From an uncultured Finegoldia sp. (GTDB taxonomy: Bacteria > Bacillota > Clostridia > Tissierellales > Peptoniphilaceae): a DNA stretch of 64,000 nt. Position 1 is the first letter of the stretch; the number at the start of each line of letters is the position of its first letter. The stretch is from assembly GCF_947252345.1 (NCBI RefSeq), contig NZ_CAMXVC010000001.1:67597-131596 (forward strand), written 5' to 3'. The notes beneath the pieces were generated by a model. The model was not told the DNA's origin and did not search any database. It saw only the letters and a list, made by a program, of their open reading frames with translations. Made by a program: the position numbers and the translations under genes. This document shows positions 27,595 through 37,993 of this stretch, in pieces.

Positions 27595-28566
27595 TTACAA
27601 TGCCTGAGCAGCTGTGATGATGGCTAATTTGTAGACGTCTTCTTCGTTACATCCACGGGACAAATCATTGACAGGCTTTGCCATTCCCTGCAAGATTGGT
27701 CCTATCGCCTCGAATTTGCCCAATCTCTGTGCGATTTTGTAGCCGATGTTGCCTGCTTGTAAATCTGGGAAAATAAACACATTTGCATGACCTGCTACTT
27801 TCGAATCCGGCGCTTTTTGTTTTCCTACTGATTCCACAATTGATGCGTCAAACTGCATTTCACCGTCAATTGGTAGTTCCGGTGCCATTTCTTGTGCGAT
27901 TTTCGTCGCATTTGCAACCTTTTGTGCTAATGGATGATTTGCAGAGCCTTTTGTCGAGAATGAAAGGAAGGAAACTTTTGGGTCTATGTCGTATAACTTC
28001 GCAGTTTCTGCACTTACAACTCCAACTTCCGCCAATTGTTCTTCTGTCAATTCGATGTTGATTGCAATGTCCGAAAACAAGTATCTCTCACCATTTGGCC
28101 CAATCATTATCATAGCACCCGACACCAATTTTGTGCCCGGTTTTGTCTTGATGATTTGAAGTGCAGGCTTGACAGTGTCACCTGTCGAGTGAACCGCTCC
28201 CGATACGAGACCGTCAACTTCGCCATTGTAAAGCATCATCGTTGCGTAGTAATTCACATCTTTTAACATAGTCTTCGCTTGGTCTTCTGTGTTTTTCCCT
28301 TTACGTCTTTCGACAAATTGTTGAACTTTTTCGTCGAAATCACCTGCGTTTAGTGGATTGACAATCTTGACTTCGTTTATGTTTAACCCTTCTTTTTCTG
28401 CTAGCTCTTTTATTTTTGATTCATCACCAAGAACAACTGGAGTTATTATCTTTTCTTCGTTCAATCTAGCTACCGCTCTCAAAATTCTTGGTTCTTCTCC
28501 TTCAGGAAACACGATTTTTAGATTTTTCCCTGAAATTTTTGATTTTAATGATTCAAATATATCCAT
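27595..28566 (-). CDS. pta: Phosphate acetyltransferase
   Basis: 323 residues, the normal length of the short Pta form. Family marks: KIVFPEGEEPRILRA, SGAVHSTGDTVKPALQIIKT, and FIFPDLQAGNIGYKIAQR near the end. Interconverts acetyl-CoA and acetyl phosphate, a step of fermentative ATP formation and, in amino-acid fermenters, of the acetyl phosphate produced by glycine-type reductases. No ackA adjoins. Confidence 0.95.
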   Translation of the reverse strand: MDIFESLKSKISGKNLKIVFPEGEEPRILRAVARLNEEKIITPVVLGDESKIKELAEKEGLNINEVKIVNPLNAGDFDEKVQQFVERRKGKNTEDQAKTMLKDVNYYATMMLYNGEVDGLVSGAVHSTGDTVKPALQIIKTKPGTKLVSGAMIMIGPNGERYLFSDIAINIELTEEQLAEVGVVSAETAKLYDIDPKVSFLSFSTKGSANHPLAQKVANATKIAQEMAPELPIDGEMQFDASIVESVGKQKAPDSKVAGHANVFIFPDLQAGNIGYKIAQRLGKFEAIGPILQGMAKPVNDLSRGCNEEDVYKLAIITAAQAL

Positions 28567-28608
28567 TTTTCCCCTTTTCTCAACTTATTACTTTTATTGC
28601 TTTAACTA

Positions 28609-29097
28609 TTAATTCAAAGCCTTTTTCAAGGCTTCATTCTCCTCTTGACTCAATTTTTCGCTACACTTTGCGTTTGTTATTATCTTGATGTAATTTGTAG
28701 ACTGTTCTCTTCCGAAAATCGAAGTTATTATCAAACCATTGTCGTTTGCATCCAACAGACAAAGAGAATACGACAATTTGTTTGTCAAATATTCAAATGC
28801 GTCGTAGTTCACAAGTCCGATTTTTTGAAGCGACATTGATTGCAAAGTCTCCACAGATTCGACAGTCTTCGTCAATTGTTCAATCTTTTTCTGATTTTCG
28901 ATGATATCAGTCGAGTTCTGATTTAAAATATCCTCGATGTCCTCGTCTTGTGCCCTAAAAAGTGCGTCATATCTTCGTTTTACCCTGTTGACTTTCTTGT
29001 TGACGATGTTGATTTTGCGAAAATTAATCACAGAAATTAACGCTACTAGCACCATTAAAATAATCAAGATAGTGTTGACAGCACTAGATTGCCCCAT
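28609..29097 (-). CDS. DUF4446 family protein
   Basis: 162 residues. One N-terminal membrane helix (about 8-25), a coiled-coil stretch, then the conserved block GLVNYDAFEYLTNKLSYSLCLLDANDNGLIITSIFGRE that defines the family. Often found near parB in Firmicutes, as here; role unknown. Overlaps the desulfurase gene by 14 bases. Confidence 0.85.
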   Translation of the reverse strand: MGQSSAVNTILIILMVLVALISVINFRKINIVNKKVNRVKRRYDALFRAQDEDIEDILNQNSTDIIENQKKIEQLTKTVESVETLQSMSLQKIGLVNYDAFEYLTNKLSYSLCLLDANDNGLIITSIFGREQSTNYIKIITNAKCSEKLSQEENEALKKALN

Positions 29098-30241
29098 CTT
29101 TTTCTCCTCTGTTGATTTCCTTCAACGCTTCGATTGCCTTGTCCACTTCTTCTTCCGTGTTGAAATGTCCAAACGAAAACCTCACTGCACCGATATCTTG
29201 TGTGTGAATGGTCTTGTGAGCAAGAGGTGCGCAGTGAAGACCTGCTCTCGTTGCAATATCGTACTTGTCATCTAGGATGTATGCCAATTGGCTCGAACCG
29301 ATTCCCTCGACATTGACAGGCACAACTGGTCCCTGATGCTCATCCAAGCTTCCGTACATTGTGATTGCCTTTTCGTCCTTCAGGCCATTTATAAATCTAT
29401 CTTTTAGCTTGTTTTCGTGGTCTCTGATGTTTTCCAAGCCAACTTCTCTGATGAAGTCAACACCGGCAGAAAGTGCGTAGATTGCAGGACCGTTTATAGT
29501 CCCTGCTTCAAGTCTGTCCGGGTATTCTATTGGTTGGTCTAAATCTTGTGAATGTGACCCCGTTCCACCTTGTTTCAAACTCTTGATATCAATTCCATCA
29601 TTTATATACATCGCACCTGTTCCCATAGGTCCAAATAACGATTTGTGGCCAGGAAAGCACAACACATCTATCGGCATATTTTTCATATCGAAATCCAAAT
29701 ATCCCATCGCCTGTGCGGCATCCACGATGTATAAAATATTGTGAGCGTGCATAATTTCACCGATTTTGCAAAAATCGACAATAGTTCCTGTCAAGTTGCT
29801 CATCGCTGTCGTCACACAAACTCTCGTCTTGTCGGTGATAGCATCTTCAACCTTTTTCACATCTAAAATCCCACGTTCATCGGCATAGACAACTGTCAAG
29901 TCGATGAATCCATCTTCCTGCATCTTGTGAAGTGGTCTTAGAACTGAATTGTGCTCCAACGATGTCGTTATGACGTGGTCACCCTTTTTCACGAGGCCCT
30001 TTATTGCCGTGTTCAAACTGTCTGTGCAGTTCAATGTGAAAATCAAATTAAGAGGGTTCGTGCCTCCGACAAATTCAGCTATATTCATCCTAGAGTTGAA
30101 AATAGCCCTGTCCATTTTAAGCGACAACTTGTGTCCGCTTCTGCCAGGATTTGCGGCAAATTCCCTCATTGCTTCATCGAGCTTGTTGTAAACAACCTCC
30201 GGTTTTGGAAAGCTCGTCGCAGCATTGTCAAAATAAGTCAT
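29084..30241 (-). CDS. Cysteine desulfurase family protein (group II)
   Basis: 385 residues, aminotransferase class V. PLP lysine in FPGHKSLFGPMG, cysteine in RAGLHCAPLAH. This belongs to the small group of desulfurase-like enzymes common in Clostridia, distinct from the NifS paired with mnmA. It could supply sulfur or release selenium from selenocysteine; the sequence alone does not decide. Start ATG overlaps the stop of fchA (TAATGA). Confidence 0.88.
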   Translation of the reverse strand: MTYFDNAATSFPKPEVVYNKLDEAMREFAANPGRSGHKLSLKMDRAIFNSRMNIAEFVGGTNPLNLIFTLNCTDSLNTAIKGLVKKGDHVITTSLEHNSVLRPLHKMQEDGFIDLTVVYADERGILDVKKVEDAITDKTRVCVTTAMSNLTGTIVDFCKIGEIMHAHNILYIVDAAQAMGYLDFDMKNMPIDVLCFPGHKSLFGPMGTGAMYINDGIDIKSLKQGGTGSHSQDLDQPIEYPDRLEAGTINGPAIYALSAGVDFIREVGLENIRDHENKLKDRFINGLKDEKAITMYGSLDEHQGPVVPVNVEGIGSSQLAYILDDKYDIATRAGLHCAPLAHKTIHTQDIGAVRFSFGHFNTEEEVDKAIEALKEINRGEKDGAI

Positions 30242-30876
30242 TATACTTCTCCGATTTTTTTGTAAGATACTTCCTCAACTTCTCTCAATAGAACTTCTGA
30301 TTTATCTTCAAGAGTTGCTATTTCTTCGGAAACTTTGCTACTATCACCTAATTGCTTCATATTTATCTTCGCATTCAACATAACAGATTTCATACTGGAA
30401 TGTAATAAATATGCACTTGCCAACAAGTCTGTTATTGCATATTTATCGATGTATTTAGATATTTGTTTAATCAATTCTAATGCTTCCATCATAACTCTCG
30501 CTGAGGACATTGGCGATTCTGTCGCGATGATGTAACCATCAGCAATCATTTTCTTTCTGTAAGCTTTTTCTTCTTCTGTTTCTTTTGGCAATTTGTAAGC
30601 TTGAAGAACTGCATCGAAGCTTTTAGTGTCTTCAACCATTTTACCCTTCAATTCCTCGATGATTTCAGTGAGTCTAGCTACATGACCTTTGATTTTTTGT
30701 TGAGTTTCTTCGTCCAATGCTTTGAAAGACTTCTTGTCTTCAGTTAAGTAGAAACTCATATTACCAATTCCAACACCTAAAAGTGCAGTCAACGCACTGA
30801 TAGAACCTCCACCTGGCAGTTCCTTTGAGTTAACATTGTCAATAAATTGTTCTAATGTTTGATCCATAAACATCAT
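30241..30876 (-). CDS. fchA: Cyclodeaminase/cyclohydrolase family protein (FchA-like)
   Basis: 211 residues, all-helical. Marks: LPGGGSISALTALLGVGIG and a long TYY-type helix set (YIIATESPMSSARVMMEAL). Acts on formimino- or methenyl-tetrahydrofolate in one-carbon metabolism; fits an organism handling glycine or histidine. ATG 30876 has GGAGG ten bases upstream, inside the end of parB. Confidence 0.85.
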   Translation of the reverse strand: MMFMDQTLEQFIDNVNSKELPGGGSISALTALLGVGIGNMSFYLTEDKKSFKALDEETQQKIKGHVARLTEIIEELKGKMVEDTKSFDAVLQAYKLPKETEEEKAYRKKMIADGYIIATESPMSSARVMMEALELIKQISKYIDKYAITDLLASAYLLHSSMKSVMLNAKINMKQLGDSSKVSEEIATLEDKSEVLLREVEEVSYKKIGEV

Positions 30877-31682
30877 AGCTCTAATACCTCCATAATCCTT
30901 TCTAAATCATCATTCGATAGATATTCTATTTCTATCTTTCCACCTTTTCTCATCGGCTTGATTTTGACCTTTGTTGAGAATTTTTCTACAAATCTATTTT
31001 GTAAATCCATCAAAAATGGGTCTTCGCTTTTCGAAACTTTTTCGATTTCTCTGACGTTGGTTTTCTTTGTCAACAGTTTGTTGAGAAGACTTCTTCTCTT
31101 TTTCGTGTCGTCAATCGCAAGCAAACTCCTCGCCTGAGAAGATGTAATCTCTTTGTTTTTGAGATGTTCTAGCGATGTGTCGTCCAGGTTTAACAATCTC
31201 AATGTGTTTGCCACATACGACCTTGACTTCGATAATTTGTCCGCCAACTCCTTCTGAGTTAACTCATAGCTCTCCATCAAACTCTTGTAAGCTTCGGCTT
31301 CTTCGACTGCGTTCAAATCCTCACGTTGAATGTTCTCAATGAGTGAGACTTCCCTGACTTCTTTGTCCTCCATATCCTTGACAATTACGGGAATGTCGGT
31401 CAAACCAGCTTGCGTACTCGCCAAAAATCTTCTCTCACCGGCGATTATCTCGTATTTGTCGCCCTTTTTCCTGACAATAATCGGCGAAATAACCCCGTAT
31501 TCCTTGATTGAGTTCGCTAGTTCATTAATCTTGTCTTTTTCAAAATAAGTTCTCGGTTGGTCTTTTCTCCTGATTATTTTGGATAGTTCGATTTTGACAA
31601 TCGAATCTGAACTTGTCGTATCTATAATATTTTGTGGAATAAGGGCATCAAGCCCTCTGCCCAATCCTTTTTTCTTAACCAT
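30873..31682 (-). CDS. parB: Chromosome partition protein ParB
   Basis: 269 residues. N-terminal GLGRGLDALIP, ParB/Srx CTPase region with GERRFLASTQAG (the arginine-rich C motif) and IENIQREDLNAVEEAEAY, then a helix-turn-helix (TQKELADKLSKSRSYVANTLRLL) that binds parS. Three parS sites lie within 3.6 kb upstream. Overlaps parA by one base. Confidence 0.96.
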   Translation of the reverse strand: MVKKKGLGRGLDALIPQNIIDTTSSDSIVKIELSKIIRRKDQPRTYFEKDKINELANSIKEYGVISPIIVRKKGDKYEIIAGERRFLASTQAGLTDIPVIVKDMEDKEVREVSLIENIQREDLNAVEEAEAYKSLMESYELTQKELADKLSKSRSYVANTLRLLNLDDTSLEHLKNKEITSSQARSLLAIDDTKKRRSLLNKLLTKKTNVREIEKVSKSEDPFLMDLQNRFVEKFSTKVKIKPMRKGGKIEIEYLSNDDLERIMEVLEL

Positions 31683-32428
31683 TATACAAATTCCTCCGCT
31701 AATCTCTTGTAAGCAATGGCTCCTTTGGAGTTTTTGTCGTAACGAATGACGCTCATTCCATAGCTTGGGGCTTCTGCTAATCTAATATTGCGAGGTATCA
31801 TCGTCGTAAACACCTTGTCTTTGAAGTATTTTTTAACTTCTTCAACCACTTCCAAGCTTAGATTGTTCCTACCATCAAACATACTCATCAAGATGCCTTC
31901 TATTTCAAGGTTTTCGTTAAGCGAACTTCTCACCAAGTTGATAGTGTTCATAAGCTGGCTGACCCCTTCAAGTGCGTAAAACTCACATTGGATAGGGATT
32001 AAAACCGAATCCGCCGCCACTAGAGCGTTTATGGACAACGTGCCCAATGATGGAGGACAATCTACAAAGCAGTAATCATATCCTTTTACATTAGAAAGTA
32101 TATCCTTCAACACCTTTTCCTTGTTATTTGAATTTATAAGCTCGACCTCAACGCCTGACAAATCCGATGTCGCTGGGATTATATCGACATTTTCTTCATC
32201 CGTGTTCAATATAAAATCCTCGTCAAATTCATCGTGAACCATCAAATCGTAGACGCTTTTTGACAATTCAAACTTGTTAACTCCAAATCCAGAAGTCGTG
32301 TTTCCCTGTGGGTCCAAGTCAACAACGAGTATTTTTTTGCCTTTCAAGCCAAGAGCTGCTGACAAATTAACAACAGTAGTCGTTTTTCCAACTCCACCTT
32401 TTTGATTAAATACACATATTGTTTTCAA
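31682..32428 (-). CDS. parA: ParA/Soj ATPase
   Basis: 248 residues from a TTG start (MKTICVFNQKGGVGKTTT), preferred since AAGGAG lies eight bases upstream; an upstream ATG at 32446 overlaps that site. Deviant Walker A KGGVGKTT, and CPPSLGTLSINAL. Works with ParB/parS in origin segregation and, in B. subtilis, modulates DnaA. Confidence 0.95.
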   Translation of the reverse strand: MKTICVFNQKGGVGKTTTVVNLSAALGLKGKKILVVDLDPQGNTTSGFGVNKFELSKSVYDLMVHDEFDEDFILNTDEENVDIIPATSDLSGVEVELINSNNKEKVLKDILSNVKGYDYCFVDCPPSLGTLSINALVAADSVLIPIQCEFYALEGVSQLMNTINLVRSSLNENLEIEGILMSMFDGRNNLSLEVVEEVKKYFKDKVFTTMIPRNIRLAEAPSYGMSVIRYDKNSKGAIAYKRLAEEFV

Positions 32429-32470
32429 ATTTACAGCTCCTTCCATAAATATTATAGCACAAATAATATG

Positions 32471-33703
32471 CTAAAATGTTTCACGTGAAACATTTTTCAA
32501 AATCATAAGGCGAAGCTCGCTGATTGCTCTGTTAGAAACCCTGTTTCTTATTTTATTTCTCTCTCCGTAAAGCTGTAATTTTAGCGTTTTTATTTCGTTT
32601 TTGTATCCTAAACCGATGTAGACAAGACCGGCATTTTCTCCTGAAGCGTAGCCCGTGGTAGATATCGCGCAATCCACTTGGAATTTGTCGAACATTCTCT
32701 GAACCATTTCCGCTGCAACATTTTCGCTCACGACGCCGCAAGTGTCTATCGTCTGTTTTTTTACTCCCAGCAAGTCAATCTTTGCCTCATTTGAGTAGAC
32801 AACCAAAGACCTTTTCAAGTAATCGCTTATACCAGCAACGTTAACGAGCTTGCTTGCAATCATTCCTCCAGTTATGGACTCGGAAGTCATTATAGTCAAG
32901 TCGTTTTCCTTTAAAACTTTGTACAGTGACTGTTCAATCGTTTCGTCGTTTTCACCAAATACATACACGCCAAGCCTTTCTCGTAGTGTTTTCTTCTTTT
33001 CATCTATCATACGAATTGCTGTTTGTTTATCCACTGCCTTCGCTGTAATCTTCAATATTCTCTTGTTCTTCTTGAAATAAGGGGCGACCGTAGGATTTGT
33101 TGACGATTGGATAATGTCCTTGACCCTTTCATTCATATCCCACTCACCCAAGATTGAAATGTTCAACGTCTCCGATAAAATGCAGTCACTCGCGTATTTT
33201 TTCAAAACATCTTCAACCTGATTTTCGTATAAAGCCTTCATCTCGCTTGGTGGACCCGGCATAAAAAGTATCATTTTGCCGTTGTTTTCTATCAACGCAC
33301 AATCCGATGTGCCATTTCTGTTTTCAAATACAATCGCATCTTCGGGAAACATACACTGGCTGATGTTTGTTTCAATCGCATTTTCATCCTCGTTGAAGTA
33401 TTTGCGGAGACGAAGGTAGCTTTCCTCGTTAATCACCATTTCCTTGCCCAGACAATCACAGCAGCATTTCTTGGTGATATCGTCCTCCGTTGGTCCGAGA
33501 CCTCCTGTGGTTATAATGAGGTCATTGTTTTGCAAAGCCTCTGTTATTTCTCTGTGCAATCTTTCGTAATTATCTCCGACCACCACTCTTTTATACAAAT
33601 CGAATCCGAGCTCTTTCATTTTGATGGAAAGGTAGTTGGAATTGGTGTCCAAAGTGTCTCCCAAGAGTAATTCCGTCCCTACGGCTATTATTTGAACTTT
33701 CAT
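32471..33703 (-). CDS. cinA: CinA family protein (nicotinamide-nucleotide amidase / competence-damage protein)
   Basis: 410 residues. N-terminal MoCF-like domain (AVGTELLLGDTLDTNS, TTGGLGPTEDD, FMPGPPSEMK) and C-terminal amidase domain (TSESITGGMIASKLVNVAGIS, STTGYASG). Recycles NMN to nicotinate nucleotide; also linked to competence. Its last codons (NVSRETF) carry a parS site. Confidence 0.93.
   Translation of the reverse strand: MKVQIIAVGTELLLGDTLDTNSNYLSIKMKELGFDLYKRVVVGDNYERLHREITEALQNNDLIITTGGLGPTEDDITKKCCCDCLGKEMVINEESYLRLRKYFNEDENAIETNISQCMFPEDAIVFENRNGTSDCALIENNGKMILFMPGPPSEMKALYENQVEDVLKKYASDCILSETLNISILGEWDMNERVKDIIQSSTNPTVAPYFKKNKRILKITAKAVDKQTAIRMIDEKKKTLRERLGVYVFGENDETIEQSLYKVLKENDLTIMTSESITGGMIASKLVNVAGISDYLKRSLVVYSNEAKIDLLGVKKQTIDTCGVVSENVAAEMVQRMFDKFQVDCAISTTGYASGENAGLVYIGLGYKNEIKTLKLQLYGERNKIRNRVSNRAISELRLMILKNVSRETF
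32477..32492. other. parS site 1
   Basis: TGTTTCACGTGAAACA, exact match to the 16-bp consensus, extended by A/T to 18 bp. It lies in the last codons of cinA. Confidence 0.95.
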
Positions 33704-33812
33704 ATTTCCTCCATATCATAATACCTTTTTTTGATTTTACCCCTCTTAAATCGCCTCTCAGAGAGTTGTTTTTTCTCAATTAAATTATATCACTTAATTC
33801 GTCCGAGAAAAA

Positions 33813-33828
33813 AGTTTCACGTGAAACA
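33813..33828. other. parS site 2
   Basis: AGTTTCACGTGAAACA, one mismatch at the first base. It is intergenic between cinA and rsmG. Confidence 0.9.
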
Positions 33829-33844
33829 TTTTATAAAAGAAAAA

Positions 33845-33867
33845 AGAGTGCATCTTAAATGCACTCT
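33845..33867 (-). terminator. Terminator of mnmE-mnmG-rsmG operon
   Basis: AGAGTGCAT / ATGCACTCT, then T-rich on the minus strand. Confidence 0.85.
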
Positions 33868-33882
33868 AGTTAATTTTCAAAA

Positions 33883-34575
33883 TCAAAGAGGATTCTTTTT
33901 TGGTTTGCCAGCTCCTCTTGGATATTTTTTTGGAGTTTCTTTTATTTTTTTAATCACGACTAGACTTCTGTCTTCGCCGTCAATCTTGTAATCAATTGTC
34001 TTTTCGATTTTTCCTCCGAGAATTTTGATGGCGTTAGTTCCCACATCTGTTTCGTCGGATTTGCCCTTCATAGCAATCATATATCCTCCGACTTTTACAA
34101 ATGGAAGACAATACTCGGACAATGTGTCGAGTTTCGAAACTGCACGGGAAATACAGTAGTCGTAAGCCTCCCTGTACTGTTTTGTTCTCGTGCATTCCTC
34201 TGCCCTTTCGTGAACGGCGTTGATATTAGTGAGTTTCAGTTCATTTATTACATCTTTTAAGAAATCAACTCTTTTTCTCAGGCTGTCGAGCAACGTGAAG
34301 TCCAAATCGTTCCTCGCTATTTTTAATGGTATCGCTGGAAATCCGGCACCCGTTCCTACGTCGATAATTGTTTTGTTTTTTTCAAATTCAAACAGATTTA
34401 AAACGTACAACGAATCGACAAAATGTTTCACGTGAAACATTTCTTCATCGGTTATGGCGGTCAAGTTCATCACCTTGTTTTTTTCGAGAACTAAGCTCAT
34501 ATAAGTGTTGAGTTGTTGTATTTGATTGTCGTCAAGTTCGATGTCGTATTTCAAAAGCGTTTCTTTTAGTGGCAT
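33883..34575 (-). CDS. rsmG: 16S rRNA m7G527 methyltransferase RsmG
   Basis: 230 residues. SAM site [16 protein letters not shown]. The family segment [15 protein letters not shown] contains a parS site in its DNA. Basic C-terminus ([11 protein letters not shown]). Overlaps mnmG by one base. Methylates G527 of 16S rRNA; loss gives low-level streptomycin resistance in other bacteria. Confidence 0.95.
   Translation of the reverse strand: MPLKETLLKYDIELDDNQIQQLNTYMSLVLEKNKVMNLTAITDEEMFHVKHFVDSLYVLNLFEFEKNKTIIDVGTGAGFPAIPLKIARNDLDFTLLDSLRKRVDFLKDVINELKLTNINAVHERAEECTRTKQYREAYDYCISRAVSKLDTLSEYCLPFVKVGGYMIAMKGKSDETDVGTNAIKILGGKIEKTIDYKIDGEDRSLVVIKKIKETPKKYPRGAGKPKKNPL
34424..34439. other. parS site 3
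   Basis: TGTTTCACGTGAAACA, exact match, inside rsmG where it encodes MFHVKHF. The same arrangement is conserved in many Firmicutes. Confidence 0.95.
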
Positions 34576-36458
34576 TATTTCTTCCTCGTTTCCATATAAA
34601 TCAACAACACGTTGATGTCTGACGGGCTGACTCCGCTTATTCTGCTGGCTTGTCCGAGAGATTCCGGCTTAATGTCGTTGAGCTTTTGCACAGCTTCGTT
34701 GGAAAGTCCCGTGACTTCGTGGTAGTCGCTAATCACATCGAGTTTTCTGTTTTCAAGCTTTTTAAACTGTTTTATCTGGCTCATTTGCTTAGCGATATAG
34801 CCTTCGTATTTGATGTGAGTTTCCACTTGTAACCTCAAATACCTCGGCAATTCAGGTCTTTCTGAGTCAAATTCTTCTGTCTTATCGTAAGTCAATTCCG
34901 GTCTTTTTATCAAATCCAACAAAGTGATTCCCGTTTTTAGCTCCGATGAATCCAAAGCTCTGAGTTTTTCGTTTGTTTCTTCTGTCGGAGTGACCATCAC
35001 GTTCGACAACCTCTCAATTTCGTCCTCGATTGTCTTTTTCTTTTGAAGCATTTTCTCGTATCGTTCGTCACTTGCAAGACCTATTTCGTGCGCTCTTTCC
35101 GTCAATCTCAAATCGGCGTTGTCCTGTCTCAATGTCAATCTGTATTCGCACCTGCTCGTCATCATCCTGTAAGGCTCGTTTGTGCCTTTGGTTACCAAAT
35201 CGTCTATCAACACACCGATGTAGGCATCCGACCTGTCCAGTACAAAAGGCTCTTTGCCGAGCAAATTCATACCAGCGTTGATTCCTGCGATTATTCCCTG
35301 ACCGGCAGCTTCTTCATATCCGCTTGAACCGTTGATTTGTCCTGCGAAGAATAAATTATTTATCTCCAAATGCTCCAATGTCCTCTTTAATATCGTAGGA
35401 TCTATGCAATCGTACTCGATTCCGTAGGCGCTGCGCATAAATTTCACGTTTTCAAAGCCGATTATGGTCTTATACATCTCTTTTTGTACTTCTTCCGGTA
35501 GAGTCGATGACACACCTTGAACGTACATTTCCTTTGTGCTCAATCCTTCTGGCTCGACAAAAACTTGATGCTCGTCCCTTTCCGAAAATCTCACGATTTT
35601 GTCCTCGATTGAAGGACAATAGCGAGGGCCAACGCCCTTGACAATTCCAGCATACATCGGCGACCTTTGCAAATTATCCTCGATTATTTGCTTTGTTTTA
35701 AGCGTAGTATATGTCAAGTAACAGTTTTCTTGTTTTTTAGAAATATCCTTGCCATCATTCAAAAACGAAAATGGAATTACCTCGTTGTCTCCCGGTTGAA
35801 CTACCATTTTGTCATAATCTAAGCTGTCGCGGTGAACTCTCGCAGGTGTTCCCGTCTTGAACCTTCTGAGATTGATTCCCAACTTCTTCAATGACTCCGA
35901 CAATTTCTTCGATGATTTCATCCCGTGAGGCCCTGACTCGTAAGTATACTCACCCATCATCACGAGCCCCTTTAGGTACGTTCCTGTGGCTAGAACAACT
36001 GCTCTCGTCGGGAAAATCGCACCCTGTGCAGTCGTCACCGATTTCACTTTATTGTCTTCGAGTCCGATATCGACTACCTCAGCCTCGATCAAATCCAAGT
36101 TGTCTTGGTTTTCCAACACGCTTTTCATCTCATCGTGGTATTTTCTCTTGTCCGCTTGAACTCTCAACGAGTGAACAGCAGGTCCTTTCGAAGTGTTCAA
36201 CATCCTCGACTGAATGTATGTCTTGTCGATGACAATCCCCATCTCGCCGCCCAACGCGTCGACTTCTTTGACCAAGTGACCCTTTCCGGTTCCTCCAATG
36301 TTGGGATTGCATGGCAAATCTGCCACAGAATCCAAACTAATGCTCATAATCGCTGTTTTTAATCCCAAACGCGCCGTAGCCAACGCCGCCTCGCAACCTG
36401 CGTGGCCTGCACCTACAACTACAACATCGTAGGGATTTTCATAATATAATCTATCCAT
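34575..36458 (-). CDS. mnmG: tRNA uridine-5-carboxymethylaminomethyl modification enzyme MnmG
   Basis: 627 residues. FAD site [46 protein letters not shown], and a C-terminal helical domain binding MnmE. With MnmE it installs cmnm5 on U34. One base separates it from mnmE. Confidence 0.96.
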   Translation of the reverse strand: MDRLYYENPYDVVVVGAGHAGCEAALATARLGLKTAIMSISLDSVADLPCNPNIGGTGKGHLVKEVDALGGEMGIVIDKTYIQSRMLNTSKGPAVHSLRVQADKRKYHDEMKSVLENQDNLDLIEAEVVDIGLEDNKVKSVTTAQGAIFPTRAVVLATGTYLKGLVMMGEYTYESGPHGMKSSKKLSESLKKLGINLRRFKTGTPARVHRDSLDYDKMVVQPGDNEVIPFSFLNDGKDISKKQENCYLTYTTLKTKQIIEDNLQRSPMYAGIVKGVGPRYCPSIEDKIVRFSERDEHQVFVEPEGLSTKEMYVQGVSSTLPEEVQKEMYKTIIGFENVKFMRSAYGIEYDCIDPTILKRTLEHLEINNLFFAGQINGSSGYEEAAGQGIIAGINAGMNLLGKEPFVLDRSDAYIGVLIDDLVTKGTNEPYRMMTSRCEYRLTLRQDNADLRLTERAHEIGLASDERYEKMLQKKKTIEDEIERLSNVMVTPTEETNEKLRALDSSELKTGITLLDLIKRPELTYDKTEEFDSERPELPRYLRLQVETHIKYEGYIAKQMSQIKQFKKLENRKLDVISDYHEVTGLSNEAVQKLNDIKPESLGQASRISGVSPSDINVLLIYMETRKK

Positions 36459-36459
36459 T

Positions 36460-37818
36460 CTACTTACCTATACAAAAATCTTTGAAAATCTTGTTCAACA
36501 CATCGTCGTCCACAGTTTCGCCTGTGATTTCTCCCAGTATTTCCCAAGCGTTACGCAAATCAACCTCGAAGCAATCTATCGGAACGCCACTTTCCATATC
36601 ATTTAGTGAACTCTCCAATGAGCTAATCGCCTTGTTGATGATATCTCTGTGTCTAATATTGGTGATGACATTGTCGTTGTTAGCCTCAATGTATCCATCA
36701 TTAAACATCTCTATAATCTTGTTTTCCAAATCCTCAATCCCCTCGTTTTGCTTGATGGAAGTGCGAATAACCTCCATATTCTCCAAGTTTTCATCGAAAT
36801 CAAACGCAGATTCCAAATCAATCTTGTTCAACAAAACGATGGACTTTTTATCTCTTATCAAATTTAAAATCTTTTTGTCCTCATCGTCAAACTCCCTCGA
36901 ACTGTCGAAAATCGCAATAATCAAATCAGAATCCGAAATAAAAGATACGGATTTCTCGACTCCGATTTTCTCCACGACATCTTCAGTATCCCTGATACCT
37001 GCGGTGTCGTTAATCTTGAGGCTGATGCCGTTCAAATCGATGTATTCCTCTATCACATCGCGAGTAGTGCCTGGAATATCCGTGACGATGGCTCTGTTTT
37101 CCTTCAACAACGCATTCAACAGAGAAGATTTGCCCACATTGGGCTTTCCGATTATGGTAGTGTTGATTCCATCTCTGATAATTCGGCCTCTGTTGGCGCT
37201 CTCAGAAAGCTTTTTGAGCTTGTCCAATACAACCTTGCCCTCATTCAAAACCGGCGTGTTGTCCAATTCGTCCTGCATATCTTCAGTAAAATTAATCGAA
37301 TATTCAACATGAGATAGCATATCCAAAAGCTTGTCACGCAACTGTTTGATATTTCTGTTAACGCTACCTTCCAACTGCTTCATACTCACCGAATACGCCT
37401 TGTCTGTCTTCGCCTTAATCATATCGATAATCGCCTCAGCCTGCGACAAATCAATCCTACCGTTCAAGAAGGCTCTCTTGGTGAACTCGCCCGCCTCCGC
37501 AAGCCTTGCACCGTTTTTCAACAAAACCTCCAACACTTTTCTCACAGCGACAACACCACCGTGAGTGTAAATCTCCACGACATCCTCACGAGTGTATGTG
37601 TGAGGAGCCTTCATAAAACAAACCAAGACCTCATCGACGATTTCGTTATCGTCAACAATGTGGCCATAAGTCATTTTTCTATTTATAATATCAGCATTTT
37701 CGTTCATTTTTTTGAAGACAGAATTAAGCACACCTAAACAACTTTCGCCAGTCATTCGGACAATACCGATTCCCGCTTCGCCAGTCGCTGAACTAATAGC
37801 TGCAATACAATCGTCCAT
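36460..37818 (-). CDS. mnmE: tRNA modification GTPase MnmE
   Basis: 452 residues. N-terminal folate-binding domain, helical domain, inserted G domain ([33 protein letters not shown]) and the C-terminal CIGK whose cysteine is catalytic in the family. ATG 37818 is chosen because AAAGGTGA precedes it and the GTG nine bases earlier lies inside that site. First gene of the mnmE-mnmG-rsmG operon. Confidence 0.96.
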   Translation of the reverse strand: MDDCIAAISSATGEAGIGIVRMTGESCLGVLNSVFKKMNENADIINRKMTYGHIVDDNEIVDEVLVCFMKAPHTYTREDVVEIYTHGGVVAVRKVLEVLLKNGARLAEAGEFTKRAFLNGRIDLSQAEAIIDMIKAKTDKAYSVSMKQLEGSVNRNIKQLRDKLLDMLSHVEYSINFTEDMQDELDNTPVLNEGKVVLDKLKKLSESANRGRIIRDGINTTIIGKPNVGKSSLLNALLKENRAIVTDIPGTTRDVIEEYIDLNGISLKINDTAGIRDTEDVVEKIGVEKSVSFISDSDLIIAIFDSSREFDDEDKKILNLIRDKKSIVLLNKIDLESAFDFDENLENMEVIRTSIKQNEGIEDLENKIIEMFNDGYIEANNDNVITNIRHRDIINKAISSLESSLNDMESGVPIDCFEVDLRNAWEILGEITGETVDDDVLNKIFKDFCIGK

Positions 37819-37993
37819 ATTAGTCACCTTTCATACTTTATAGCAATATTATATTATATCACACAAAATGATTTCAAATAAAATAGCACATTTGCGGTGG
37901 AAAATTTCGCAAAAATTGATTTGCAAAATTTCGATGATATATTATAATAAAAATTAACAATTTATGTTAAATTCTAAAGAAAGGTGATGAGTT

